64,000 nucleotides of DNA from an uncultured Prevotellaceae bacterium (GCA_902786565.1 CADACW010000003.1:32049-96048), one strand, 5' to 3'. Positions 42,990-51,980 are shown, counted from the stretch's first letter. The notes: a model not told the origin generated them from the letters alone. Translations and numbers: made by a program.

Positions 42990-44108
42990 TCAACGCGTGT
43001 AGTAGGTGGTACCCTGCTGCGGCGTAGTGTCAGTAGTCTTCACGTACTTGGTGCCGCTCTTCACGAACCAGCCTTCCGTCTTCGGGTTCTTACCCGTAGT
43101 GGTGGTGACGGCGGTGAAGAAGCGCACGACATTCAGCATCTCAGGATTGATGCTCAGGTACTGCTCGCCATAGAAGAGGTTTGCGATGAAGTCCAGGTCA
43201 TAGTGAGAGGTCAGAGACTTCTCGACCAGGAACGACTCATCCTGTCCCTTTTGGTTCCAGAGCGAGAGGATGTTGGTACGCGGTGTGAGCGACAAGTAAT
43301 TGTCGGGCACGTTGGCCAGTGGCACGAACTCCACATTCGGTGCTCCCTCCAGCGATGCCTTCTGGTACTGCTGGTTATATGGAAGAGAGCCGTGGTTCTT
43401 CTGGTAAGACTCCTCGTAGAAGTGCTTGGTGCGGTCGCTCATGAAGAGCTTCAGGCGCTGCTTACGCAGCTTGGGGCCAATGCCCTTCCATGAGCCAACG
43501 CCAAAGAACCAGTCCTTCAGGAGGTCTTCAGTGTTCTCGGCGGTGAAGGCCTCGGGCAGGTAGTACAGGTTGCCTATCTCCTGCGACATCTTGTCGGCAG
43601 CAATCTCGGCTTCCTCGATGGTGCGGAAGCCGTTGAAGAGATCGTGGGTGGTGGTGCCGTTTTCATCGCGTTCGGCATCCCACATCTCCATGAAGAGCTT
43701 CTCGCCCAGCTGTGCCATGATGTAGGCGCAGACGCGCTTCACCCAGGGCACGTTCTTCAGACCGTCACCCTTGGTGATGTCACTGCCCCACAGGCTCTGG
43801 ACGATACTGTTAGGATCGATAGGCTCGATACAGTTACCGAAGTAGGTTTCCAGCGTGCGCTGCACGATGGCCATGGCACCGTTGCCCATCTTGTACTTGT
43901 CGTAAGGGCCAATCTCGAAGTTGCCCTTCATCTCATGCACGTGCTGCTTATAGCGGATGCCAGTGCGAGTTGTCATGTGCTGCAGTGCAGCCTGCATGGC
44001 AAACATGGGCATCACGATAAGCTCTGTGCGGTACTGCTGGAAACTCTGAGAGAGTTCCGCAGGAGTGAAAGTGGTCTGGGGATCCACTGCGGTTGCGGGT
44101 TTTGCCAT
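42990..44108 (-). CDS. Major capsid protein
   Basis: A 372-residue protein between the prohead protease and a structural gene. It has no catalytic motif; mixed alpha/beta composition, a mid-protein basic segment (KLRKQRLKLF) and a Thr/Gly-rich C-terminus are compatible with an HK97-type fold. The position directly after a ClpP-type protease with scaffold tail is the main support. Confidence 0.75.
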   Translation of the reverse strand: MAKPATAVDPQTTFTPAELSQSFQQYRTELIVMPMFAMQAALQHMTTRTGIRYKQHVHEMKGNFEIGPYDKYKMGNGAMAIVQRTLETYFGNCIEPIDPNSIVQSLWGSDITKGDGLKNVPWVKRVCAYIMAQLGEKLFMEMWDAERDENGTTTHDLFNGFRTIEEAEIAADKMSQEIGNLYYLPEAFTAENTEDLLKDWFFGVGSWKGIGPKLRKQRLKLFMSDRTKHFYEESYQKNHGSLPYNQQYQKASLEGAPNVEFVPLANVPDNYLSLTPRTNILSLWNQKGQDESFLVEKSLTSHYDLDFIANLFYGEQYLSINPEMLNVVRFFTAVTTTTGKNPKTEGWFVKSGTKYVKTTDTTPQQGTTYYTR

Positions 44109-44111
44109 AGC

Positions 44112-45158
44112 TTACAGAGCATCCTTAATGGTGTTAAACAATTCAGTGGCAGCGCTAACAACGTTAGCGTCGTCCACCGTTTCCTCACTCTCCTGGGCAG
44201 GGGCACCCTTCAGATTCTTGATCTGATCGTCGCGGTCCTTCAGGTCGTTCTCCAGCTTCTGAATCTTCTCCTTCTGAGCCTTCAGCGTCTTGGCTGCCTC
44301 GTTACAGGCATCGGTCTGCTTCTTCAGCTCATCGTCGATGGTCTTCAGCTGGTCCTGCGTCAGCACGACGTTGCCCTGCTCATCCGGCTTGAAGCCGTCC
44401 TTGATGGCCAGCAAGGCCATCACGGCAGTAAACACTTTGATCATCTTGTTTTGAAGTTTATTGGTCGAGGGTTCTGGAATGAGGCCTTTCAGCATCTCCA
44501 CGACCTTTTGGAGAACGCCTGCGGTTGGATTCTCCTCGCCCGTCTCGGGATTGAACCCACGGGGCAAGGCTGGTAGACCCATATCCTTAATCAGTGAATT
44601 GGTAATGCGATTCTGTACCTGGTCCTGCACCTTCTCGGCCTCGAAGATTTCGTCAACGAGTCCGAAGTCCTTGGCTTCGCTGGCTTTAATCCAGGCGGCG
44701 ACCTTCATCTTTGCTTTCACATCGTCGGCAGACTTTCCGCTCTTCTCGGCATAGATTTCAGCCAGAACATCGTCGACGGTGTTCAGCTGGGAGCGGGTGA
44801 ACTGTAGTTTCTTCACCAGTTCGTCAATCTGCTCTTTGTTGTACTGCCCCCATGAGTCAACCCAGCCCATGGCATTGTGAATGAGGATGAGCGCATTCTT
44901 CGACATCTTCACCGTCTTGGCACCCATGGCCATGAAGGTGGCGCTACTGGCCGACATGCCAATGAAGTGGCACGTCACCTGTCCGTGGTTCTTGAACAGC
45001 TCATAAATCTGCAGCCCGGTATCAACATAGCCACCTAAAGAGCAGATGGCCACATCGACGGGCTGATCCTTTTTCTTATCCAGGATGTACTTCACGAAGT
45101 CAGCCGAGATGCCCCAGCCGCCAACGGTACCAGTGAGATAAAGGTCGTATTTCTTCAT
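44112..45158 (-). CDS. ClpP-type prohead protease with scaffold-like tail
   Basis: A 348-residue protein. Residues 1-180 are a ClpP/S14 protease with the nucleophile Ser71 (GMSASSAT), His94 (LIHNAMG) and an Asp around residue 170. The remaining part has a long coiled coil (about 275-325, LKAQKEKIQKLENDL type) that looks like a scaffold region later cut away. This fusion is known for some phages. It starts near a TACCTTTG box (45178-45185). Confidence 0.85.
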   Translation of the reverse strand: MKKYDLYLTGTVGGWGISADFVKYILDKKKDQPVDVAICSLGGYVDTGLQIYELFKNHGQVTCHFIGMSASSATFMAMGAKTVKMSKNALILIHNAMGWVDSWGQYNKEQIDELVKKLQFTRSQLNTVDDVLAEIYAEKSGKSADDVKAKMKVAAWIKASEAKDFGLVDEIFEAEKVQDQVQNRITNSLIKDMGLPALPRGFNPETGEENPTAGVLQKVVEMLKGLIPEPSTNKLQNKMIKVFTAVMALLAIKDGFKPDEQGNVVLTQDQLKTIDDELKKQTDACNEAAKTLKAQKEKIQKLENDLKDRDDQIKNLKGAPAQESEETVDDANVVSAATELFNTIKDAL

Positions 45159-45177
45159 TTCTGCCTTCGATTTTCGG

Positions 45178-45185
45178 CAAAGGTA
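45178..45185 (-). promoter_or_regulatory. -7 box for the head genes
   Basis: TACCTTTG on the complement 20 bases before the protease ATG (45158). Confidence 0.45.
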
Positions 45186-45215
45186 GAAATGAAGTTGCCA
45201 AAGTAAAACTACCCG

Positions 45216-45626
45216 CTACCCTATAATAATGGGGATTCTTTGACTGGAAGTCCAAGTCACAGTCACTTCATCCAGTTGTGAGTCAGTCATATTATCTGGG
45301 TGGTTCTTTGTAACAGTACCAACTGGATAGGGACGCGCATCGCTTCCAATGAGGTATTTGCGACCGTCGGCGGTGTGGCAACGATACACCCAGCGGCCAC
45401 CATCGTCATAATCTTCACACGTGCGGAACACCAATTGTGCAGTGTGCAATCGCACACCATCCTCTACCTTGTCGCTGATAGTAAGGCGCGCAGGCACTTT
45501 TATGACGAGCGACTGCCAATGAACATCGTTGGCCACCTTTACGCTGTTGGTACCAACACGGATAAAACCTGTGAGTGACGAGACCGATACGCGGTCGATG
45601 GCAATGACATTACGGGGACTGTTCAT
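45216..45626 (-). CDS. Hypothetical beta-rich protein upstream of the protease
   Basis: A 136-residue protein with a beta-rich, Val/Thr-rich sequence and no clear motif. It lies between the 45713 gene and the head operon. It could be a minor virion protein. Two TTGTTCTTAA repeats (45624-45645) sit before its start, which may be a regulatory site. Confidence 0.5.
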   Translation of the reverse strand: MNSPRNVIAIDRVSVSSLTGFIRVGTNSVKVANDVHWQSLVIKVPARLTISDKVEDGVRLHTAQLVFRTCEDYDDGGRWVYRCHTADGRKYLIGSDARPYPVGTVTKNHPDNMTDSQLDEVTVTWTSSQRIPIIIG

Positions 45627-45712
45627 AATTGTTCTTAATTGTTCTTAACTGTTTATAAATGTTCGCGCGTGTACGAAAGCGGTGGTCTTTATGGGATGAT
45701 TTTCGCCCGGTT

Positions 45713-46201
45713 TTAACTTTTATTGTCTGTTTTCGTGCGGCTCCGCTTCCTCATATCGACGCCGCAGGCCAGAAGCCGCTCGCGCTCGCGGTAGAACCGC
45801 TGGCGGATGGTGTCGGCATAGTCTATCGACACGCCGTGCATCTCGCACCAGGCATAGGCCGCCGTCTGCAGCTTCGAGTCCTGGTCGCACATCTCCTTGA
45901 ACTCGCTGTAGAGATTGTCCTTGAAAAGCGCCTCGATGTACTCGGCAATGAAACGCTTGCCGGAGGGCGTGACGTAGTTCCACGACTCAGGATCCTTCTG
46001 TTTGGAGTGGGGGATGCAGACGGGCGTCAGTCCGTCGGCGGCCACATCTGGCCCCACGCCGTCGGGCCGCTTGCGCAGCACGGCAACGATGCGGGCATTG
46101 CCCACCGACTGAGGCGGGAACACCACGGGACAACCGAAATGATGGACGGCCCACTGGCGGATGAAAGGTTTTAGTTCAACGTAGATAACAAATTGGCTCA
46201 T
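45713..46201 (-). CDS. Hypothetical protein after the origin-like repeats
   Basis: A 162-residue basic protein. The C-terminal third is helical and Arg-rich (YADTIRQRFYRERERLL), which would suit nucleic-acid binding. A TAACTTTG box lies 24 bases upstream of the start (46225-46232), just past the TTTGTAAC repeat cluster. By place it may act in replication or switch to late genes. Not recognised. Confidence 0.5.
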   Translation of the reverse strand: MSQFVIYVELKPFIRQWAVHHFGCPVVFPPQSVGNARIVAVLRKRPDGVGPDVAADGLTPVCIPHSKQKDPESWNYVTPSGKRFIAEYIEALFKDNLYSEFKEMCDQDSKLQTAAYAWCEMHGVSIDYADTIRQRFYRERERLLACGVDMRKRSRTKTDNKS

Positions 46202-46224
46202 GCTTCATGATGGTAAAGATGGTG

Positions 46225-46232
46225 CAAAGTTA
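46225..46232 (-). promoter_or_regulatory. -7 box upstream of the 45713 gene
   Basis: TAACTTTG on the complement, 24 bases before the ATG at 46201. Confidence 0.45.
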
Positions 46233-46334
46233 GTGATTTTTCCGTAAAAGAACCACTAAAATAGGAAAAATCTAACTATAATTGACTTTTTCGCTTCCCA
46301 AGGCTGATATAATTCTGTCCGAAAAAGGTGTAAT

Positions 46335-46618
46335 TTTGTAACAGGGACTTTGTAACGGCCTAATCGTTTGTAACTCAGTAACTTTGTCAACGGTACAAAC
46401 TTCCGTTACAAAAATATCGGCCAAATTGGGTTTGTAACACTGGCGTTTTTCTGCAAAATCCCGTTAAAACGGAGCGTTACAAACTGGCTCCTGTTACAAA
46501 CTTGGAAATTTCGTAACAGGTTTGTAACGTAACTTTGTAACACCCGCCGACCCCTTCCAAACTCCTTTTCTACCTTACTTTTCGTCACTCTCTCCGACAT
46601 CTGTTACAAAGTTACGAA
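46335..46618. repeat. Iteron-like cluster of TTTGTAAC (origin candidate)
   Basis: Ten exact copies of TTTGTAAC or its complement: plus at 46335, 46349, 46367, 46431, 46521, 46534; complement at 46405, 46476, 46493, 46603. Near copies at 46510 (TTCGTAAC), 46611 (GTTACGAA) and 46461 (GTTAAAAC). All within 284 bases beside the primase-helicase gene. Confidence 0.75.
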
Positions 46619-46791
46619 AGTTTTGTATAAAAAAGAGATGGGAAGGGAAGAGGCAGGGCGTGGCCGTCGGCATGAAGCCGGTGGGGTGACAGTCACCAGG
46701 CGTGGCCACTGGTCGCCCATGGGGCGCAGAGAGAGAGGCAGCAGAGCCACAAAAAAATGTAACTCTGCTGCCAAAAATAATTGCCAAAAAG
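46619..46791. other. Purine-rich stretch, nothing recognised
   Basis: Rest of the 690-base gene-free stretch between the repeats and the promoter at 46792. Frames here have no coding character. Confidence 0.4.
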
Positions 46792-46823
46792 TTTGCGTAT
46801 CTCAGGGAAAATGATTACCTTTG
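46792..46823 (+). promoter_or_regulatory. Orphan promoter facing the primase gene antisense
   Basis: TTTG (46792-46795), 20-bp spacer, TACCTTTG (46816-46823) on the plus strand. No plus-strand gene follows; transcription would run antisense into the 3' end of the primase gene. Confidence 0.6.
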
Positions 46824-46887
46824 CACCATATTTAAATTGCCTTTTTGCGTACTTATTTGGAGGGAAGAAAAAGGAAAACAATGCACA

Positions 46888-49806
46888 TTATGTAAAGGGT
46901 TCCCCGTCGTGCTCTTTCGCCCACAGTTCCGTTTCAGAGAGCACCTTGGCGGCTTCCACGGCTTTCTTTTTAAGATAGATCATCTCCACCGGGTTACTGC
47001 CTGGAGCACCGCCGTCCTCGCGCCGTATGATGCGCCCCTGTGAGTTCTGGTACTCCTTCGGGTTCATCTCGCTCACCCATGGGCACAGCTCCACGAAGGA
47101 GCGCAGCTTCTTGGTGAAGCCCTGCATGGTCAGCTTGCCGCTGCCGCTGGCCGTCTTGTAGTCGCTGAAGGCACGCTCGCGCACCACGAAGGCATCCAGA
47201 CGGCCACTCTCCTCCGAGAAGTATGAATTAGCCCAGTCCTCAAAGTTCGCGCCCATGTCGGCCTTATACTTGCGCCTGATGATGTTGGTCATCGGTGGCA
47301 GCAGCTTCACCGGCTCCTCGCTCACCGAAAGATAGAACTTCACGCACTGCAGGATGAAGTTCAGGTCCTGGTTCCATTCCTCCTCGGAGTATGTCCGGCT
47401 GAAGAGGTCCTTATTGAAATCATCGCGGATGGAGCGGCTTTCGTGGTAGTCGTTGTCCTCGGTCTTCTGGTGGTAGTAGTCAGAGAAGACCATATACAAC
47501 AAACGCGCCTCGCTCGACGGGTCGAAGTCGGCTGGCACGTAGTTGGTGGTAAAGGCTATCTTGGGGCTTTCCTCGAAGGGAATGGTAAAGCTCTGGTTGT
47601 TCTTCGGGTTCACGGTCATGTCGCTTGTGATGTTGTCGTAGAACAGGCCGGTATTCAGGTAGCGGTCGCAGTCGTCGACGAGCAGCATCTGCGTGTGCTG
47701 CGTCACCTGGTCGAACACGTGGGGGTTGTCCATCAGCTTGGGGTTGCGCCCGCTGAGTTTCACCGTCTTCATCAGCAGCGAAAGCACCTTGAAGAAGAAT
47801 GACTTTCCTGAACGGCCGTTGCACTCGTTGTCCTCGCCAATCTTGTTGTCCATCGCCATGGGCGCCCAGGCTCGTGAAGGACTCTTATAGTGGTGCAGCA
47901 TGTAGCCGAGAGTGAATATCTTGTTAATGAGGTTCTGCTGCTGCTCCGCTATCTCGTCGGCGGTCAGGCCCTCACCGGCAATGTCGAAGCGGTGCTGCTC
48001 GGCATAGACGCGCTTCTCGTCGTAGCCCCGGTCTTCGAAGCGCTGCTCCATCTCCTTGCGCCAGAAGAGCCTTGAACTGTTGATGACGTAGCCCATCAGG
48101 TTCGACCCCACCTTGTGGATGGTGATGGAGAAGCGGGGCTGGCCGTCCTCGTCGATAGTCCTGGTAATGGTGAAGAAATCGTCGAGCAGCCTGAAGTCGT
48201 GGCCGATGACGTTCTCCTCCCACACGTAGTTCTGGAACTTGAACTCCGCTTTCTTGATGGGGTCAAGCTTCTGGCCGCTGGCCTTAACGCAAACGTTGGG
48301 GAAGAAGAACAACTGCGAGCGGGCGTCAAACGAGGTGAAGTCGAGCGTCACCTCGTCGATGCTCTCCAGCATACCGGCACTCAGTTTGGGCGTGTCTAAC
48401 ACCAGGTTAAGCACAGAGAGGTCGCGCACCTCGCTGATGACCCATTGGCGCACGAACTCGCGGATGTCCTTGGGCGTGACTGAGCGCACGATGTAGCCGT
48501 CAATCTTCACATAGCGGGTGTCTTTCTGGTTATCATCGTGCAGGGCATAGAAGCCGTTTAGCTTCAGGAAATTGTACAGACAGGCGGTGTCGATGGAGTG
48601 GCGCGTCTCGCCGGTCTTCTTGTTCACGGTGGTTTTCCAGAACCGGGCAGGCATGGCCATCTGCATGAGGAACTTGAATTCCTTCTTCGTGTGGCGCAGC
48701 TCCATCCAGTCGCGCAAGTCCTTGCGCGGCTTGCCCCGGTTGTCGCGGTATTTCGACAACCAGTCGGGCAGCCACACAGTCCTGACATCAATGAAACGAA
48801 GCGCCAACTCGGTGCCCTTGCGCACCCCCGTCTCGTCAATGTCAGGGATATTGTAGAGCGTCTCGACGTGCTGCATGATCTCGCGCACTTCATCATCGGC
48901 CAGGTGGTAGGTCTCGCTGTTGAACCACAGCGGCATGTAGCCCAGGCTACGGCAGCACAGCGCATCGCGCTCACCACTACAGATGAAGGCCTCGCGCAGC
49001 TTCTGCGGCTTGTAGGGCTGCTCGTCGGTGTGCGTGGCCTCCCATTCCTTCTGCTCCTTCGCGTTGAAGGCATCCTTCGCCTTAATCAGCTCGCGCAGGC
49101 CGTTGATGTACTTCTGGGGCTTCACGCCGGCGGGGAAGTACTGGAAGCGGTAGCCCTTGTCCGGATTCAGCGGCTCATACACCTTGTAGAATTTCACCTC
49201 TTCCTGTTCCTGGCCGTCGGGCATCGTGTGGGCCTCGCGCACCACGCACTCGCGCATAAAAATGGGATAGTGCTCATTCGAGTAGCGGATGCGCGTCTTC
49301 CTGTCCTTCGTGTAGCTGAACCATTTTACGCTATGCCAGTGCAGGGCTTCCACATGCTCCTGCTTCACATTCGGCCCAAGCACGGCCAGCTCCTCCGGCG
49401 TGAAGTCCTTCGTCTCAAAGTCGCGGTGCCCGTCCGGCTCGTCGGCGCGGGCATCGCGCTCGGTGAAGTCGGCCTTGTTCACGCTCTTGTCCAGTTCGTC
49501 GCGCACGTCGAACTGTGCGGCCAACTGTAGCACGGCCTCGTTGAAGCGGTCCTGGCTCAGGCGGTGCTCCTCCATGTAGAGCTGGATGGCCGACCGCCAC
49601 CCCTCGCCGCCAAAGTCGGTAACGCCCCAGATGTCGCCGTATTTCTCTGACTTACGCTGATAGAGGCACGCCGACGGCGTCTTCTCGTCCCTCACCTTGA
49701 ACTTCTTTCCCTTCACGCCCACACAGTCGGCCGCCTGCGGGTACATCCACAGGATGATGTCAAGGCCGCCCCTCGTAGCGTCATAGATTTTCTGTACTGG
49801 TATCAT
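46888..49806 (-). CDS. Primase-helicase
   Basis: A 972-residue replication protein. N-terminal primase part: a CHC2-like segment (FKVRDEKTPSACLY, ITDFGGEGWRSAI) and a TOPRIM-like region near residue 265-300 (SGERDALCCRSLGY, then DIDETG). C-terminal superfamily 3 helicase: Walker A GRSGKSFFF (about 661-669), Walker B MLLVDDCD (about 705-712) and FTTNY sensor (about 745). It should prime and unwind phage DNA; the iteron-like repeats downstream suggest its origin. It has its own promoter upstream (49835-49865). Confidence 0.88.
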   Translation of the reverse strand: MIPVQKIYDATRGGLDIILWMYPQAADCVGVKGKKFKVRDEKTPSACLYQRKSEKYGDIWGVTDFGGEGWRSAIQLYMEEHRLSQDRFNEAVLQLAAQFDVRDELDKSVNKADFTERDARADEPDGHRDFETKDFTPEELAVLGPNVKQEHVEALHWHSVKWFSYTKDRKTRIRYSNEHYPIFMRECVVREAHTMPDGQEQEEVKFYKVYEPLNPDKGYRFQYFPAGVKPQKYINGLRELIKAKDAFNAKEQKEWEATHTDEQPYKPQKLREAFICSGERDALCCRSLGYMPLWFNSETYHLADDEVREIMQHVETLYNIPDIDETGVRKGTELALRFIDVRTVWLPDWLSKYRDNRGKPRKDLRDWMELRHTKKEFKFLMQMAMPARFWKTTVNKKTGETRHSIDTACLYNFLKLNGFYALHDDNQKDTRYVKIDGYIVRSVTPKDIREFVRQWVISEVRDLSVLNLVLDTPKLSAGMLESIDEVTLDFTSFDARSQLFFFPNVCVKASGQKLDPIKKAEFKFQNYVWEENVIGHDFRLLDDFFTITRTIDEDGQPRFSITIHKVGSNLMGYVINSSRLFWRKEMEQRFEDRGYDEKRVYAEQHRFDIAGEGLTADEIAEQQQNLINKIFTLGYMLHHYKSPSRAWAPMAMDNKIGEDNECNGRSGKSFFFKVLSLLMKTVKLSGRNPKLMDNPHVFDQVTQHTQMLLVDDCDRYLNTGLFYDNITSDMTVNPKNNQSFTIPFEESPKIAFTTNYVPADFDPSSEARLLYMVFSDYYHQKTEDNDYHESRSIRDDFNKDLFSRTYSEEEWNQDLNFILQCVKFYLSVSEEPVKLLPPMTNIIRRKYKADMGANFEDWANSYFSEESGRLDAFVVRERAFSDYKTASGSGKLTMQGFTKKLRSFVELCPWVSEMNPKEYQNSQGRIIRREDGGAPGSNPVEMIYLKKKAVEAAKVLSETELWAKEHDGEPFT

Positions 49807-49834
49807 ATCATTTCGCTTTTACAGTAACCGACGG

Positions 49835-49865
49835 CAAAGATAATTGACTTTCGCCGCCGGGCAAA
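49835..49865 (-). promoter_or_regulatory. Promoter of the primase-helicase gene
   Basis: On the complement TTTG (49862-49865), 19-bp spacer, TATCTTTG (49835-49842), 29 bases before the ATG at 49806. Confidence 0.65.
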
Positions 49866-49871
49866 ATACCG

Positions 49872-50096
49872 TCACCACAGGCTACCCTCCCTTACTGCTG
49901 GTTCCATCTTCAGCCGTGTGTACGCCGGGCGCCGCTGCCTGTAGAATCGGTCCTGCCACTTCCACAGCATCTCCCGCGTGGTCGACTCCGTATGACGTCC
50001 GCTGATGACCTCGCGCTCTCCAGTCAGGCGGCTAATGCCCGTTATCACATAGAGCATACTTTGTGGTTTATCTTTTCCCATACGCTTTTCAGGCAA
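49872..50096 (-). CDS. Hypothetical small protein
   Basis: A 74-residue basic product, or 69 from the Met at residue 6, overlapping the 50045 gene by 52 bases. It has a short beta segment (SMLYVITGISRLTG) and several Arg. Part of the early cluster, last gene before the primase promoter. Function unknown. Confidence 0.4.
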   Translation of the reverse strand: MPEKRMGKDKPQSMLYVITGISRLTGEREVISGRHTESTTREMLWKWQDRFYRQRRPAYTRLKMEPAVREGSLW

Positions 50097-50662
50097 TAGT
50101 GATAACCCGTTTTCATGGCCTTGTGCGTGCCATGAATTAGCAGTTGCATTCCGCCACGTGTGTAACCAGTGGCATCAGCGGCATGGCCGACGCTGGGAAA
50201 AACCCGCCCGGTCTCCACTTCCACCACTGGCTTATAGTTCTGTCCTGGTTTATGCTTTAGCACTCCCATTGCGTGCTGACGGAGCATATTCGACCGACGA
50301 TTCTCCCGGAACTCTGGCGTCATCTTCCGCTTGCGGCCTTTCATATTGTGATGGCCTTTCTTGAAAGTGCCGTTATCATTCCTGGTCTCGCTGGCAGGAG
50401 TCTTCAATGCCTCGGTGTCTTGACTGAAGTAAATGGCTTTGTAGTCTTTCTCATAGAACCAGTTCAACCCGCCACAAAGACGCTGACGGCCACGGCAGCA
50501 ATTTGTGATGCCGTCACGACTGAAACCGTACTTCTCGACAGCCAATGTGATGCTGTCGAAAAAGCCGGCCACCTTGCCGCTGGGCCACACGGCCACCACC
50601 GGCTGTCTCTGTCCGGGGTAGTCGTGTTTGTTGTTCTTTGCCTTGGGGATGAACTGTTTCAT
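50045..50662 (-). CDS. IENR/NUMOD-type DNA-binding protein without nuclease
   Basis: A 205-residue protein with two copies of the IENR-type segment: PVVAVWPSGKVAGFFDSIT through CRGRQRLCGGLNWFY (about 20-70), and PVVEVETGRVFPSVGHAAD through KTGYHYC (about 145-195). Between them is a basic NUMOD3-like stretch (NMKGRKRKMTPEFRENRR). These modules bind DNA in homing endonucleases, but no HNH or GIY-YIG catalytic domain is present. It may be a decayed homing enzyme or a stand-alone DNA-binding protein. Confidence 0.6.
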   Translation of the reverse strand: MKQFIPKAKNNKHDYPGQRQPVVAVWPSGKVAGFFDSITLAVEKYGFSRDGITNCCRGRQRLCGGLNWFYEKDYKAIYFSQDTEALKTPASETRNDNGTFKKGHHNMKGRKRKMTPEFRENRRSNMLRQHAMGVLKHKPGQNYKPVVEVETGRVFPSVGHAADATGYTRGGMQLLIHGTHKAMKTGYHYCLKSVWEKINHKVCSM

Positions 50663-50663
50663 A

Positions 50664-51137
50664 TCATTCTATCGGTAGCCAAATCTTCTTAATGGCTTCG
50701 TTCTCGAATTCATTCAGAACTATATCAACAGGTCGGTGGTCATTGATATACTCGTTTGCGTGCGCCCAGAACCATCGGCGGGCATGTGCACGCGCATCCC
50801 TCTCACTTTCGAAATAGATGCTGCGGTTTGCTGCCACCGCATACCAGTATTCGGCAGTGGCACCAGGCGAGTCTTTCCAGTCGGCCAGCATATAGACATG
50901 GGTACAAGTCTGGAGCCAATGAAGCATGTAGAGAAGCGTCTCATCATACCAAGGCTTCTGGCCTTTCATCGAGTAGTGCGTCTCAATGCACATTTGTATG
51001 TACTCCGATGCTGGGTCTATCACTGTGTTCTTCTGGCCTCCATGCGATTCAAGCATTTTCGCAGCCCGGGCAAACTTCTGGCGGGTGGCCTCACTGATGA
51101 CCTCCTCGCCAATCTTTCCACTGACATATACTCTCAT
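50664..51137 (-). CDS. DUF4406-like protein
   Basis: A 157-residue protein that begins MRVYVSGKI and has a central LADWKDSPGATAEYWYAV segment, the pattern of DUF4406 / nucleoside 2-deoxyribosyltransferase-like proteins. The family binds nucleotides; its role in phages is not settled. The tail (about 115-157) is extra. It starts 4 bases inside the previous stop in the coupled early cluster. Confidence 0.65.
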   Translation of the reverse strand: MRVYVSGKIGEEVISEATRQKFARAAKMLESHGGQKNTVIDPASEYIQMCIETHYSMKGQKPWYDETLLYMLHWLQTCTHVYMLADWKDSPGATAEYWYAVAANRSIYFESERDARAHARRWFWAHANEYINDHRPVDIVLNEFENEAIKKIWLPIE

Positions 51138-51421
51138 TGTGTTTCTTTGATTTCAAAAGTCAAATACTGTTTGCCAAAAATGCTTTCAACACATATAATA
51201 GTATCTTTCATTATAATGTTATAAGCAGAATTTAACGGCTCCCACTTGTTCCTACGTAAGAACGTTGTTATCATTGCCTCATTATATATGGCTTTCAGCA
51301 AATTGACACATTCTTCCTTTGTGTTATACGGCTGATAGTAGGAACTGTCAATCATCACACAGAGACGAAGTAGGCCCTGTGTCAGCTTCGCATGATCTGT
51401 TCTTTGAATTTTGTATTTCAT
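51134..51421 (-). CDS. Hypothetical early protein
   Basis: A 95-residue basic protein with several Cys and Tyr. No motif recognised. Overlaps the neighbours by 1-4 bases, which supports it as part of the translationally coupled early cluster. Confidence 0.5.
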   Translation of the reverse strand: MKYKIQRTDHAKLTQGLLRLCVMIDSSYYQPYNTKEECVNLLKAIYNEAMITTFLRRNKWEPLNSAYNIIMKDTIICVESIFGKQYLTFEIKETQ

Positions 51422-51786
51422 TACTCCTCCTTTTCGTTATACACCATGTTCCCCTCAGGATCTAAACGACACTGTTTGATAAACTCGCCTCCGATTATTC
51501 GCTGAGTCAGAGCTTTCTCGACGGTGATATAATCGATTCTGGCCGCATAGTCCATGCCATGCTTGACTTCAATTTGGACTTGTCCATTTGTTCTTGACAG
51601 TTGGATGTCGTTTTTCTCGAAACGGCCACCAGTTGTTTCCCGCAGAACCCTCCGCAGTTCCACAACCCAAGAATCGAAGTCACCATGTCGGAAGAAGCAA
51701 CAGTTATTCACACTGCGCATCATCCTAACAGCTTCATACAGATATTTGGGGTGCGCCTTATAAAAGAAACTGTGACATACAATCAT
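51421..51786 (-). CDS. Hypothetical early protein
   Basis: A 121-residue product; the N-terminal half has a basic cluster and paired Cys (NNCCFFRHG), the C-terminal half alternates strand and helix. Overlaps the 51783 gene by 4 bases. No family recognised. Confidence 0.5.
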   Translation of the reverse strand: MIVCHSFFYKAHPKYLYEAVRMMRSVNNCCFFRHGDFDSWVVELRRVLRETTGGRFEKNDIQLSRTNGQVQIEVKHGMDYAARIDYITVEKALTQRIIGGEFIKQCRLDPEGNMVYNEKEE

Positions 51787-51980
51787 ACCGCCACCTCCTT
51801 CCTGATCATTCCAAGGTTAGTAACTGTCGTGCCCCACGTTCCCCATGGGGTAGGCTCGTCAAAATGCACATCAACGAACGATGCCCTTGCGAAGTCGTAG
51901 ATGTCCTCGATGACTCCGCTGTGATGCACGCCGTCACCCGTGACGGCAGCATCTACGACAACTCTCTCACCTACTCTCAT
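51783..51980 (-). CDS. Small beta-barrel-like protein
   Basis: A 65-residue product with a GERVVVDAAVTGDG and SFVDVHFDEPTPWG pattern that suggests a small SH3/KOW-like barrel. Linked by ATGA to the 46-residue gene before it. Function unknown. Confidence 0.5.
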   Translation of the reverse strand: MRVGERVVVDAAVTGDGVHHSGVIEDIYDFARASFVDVHFDEPTPWGTWGTTVTNLGMIRKEVAV

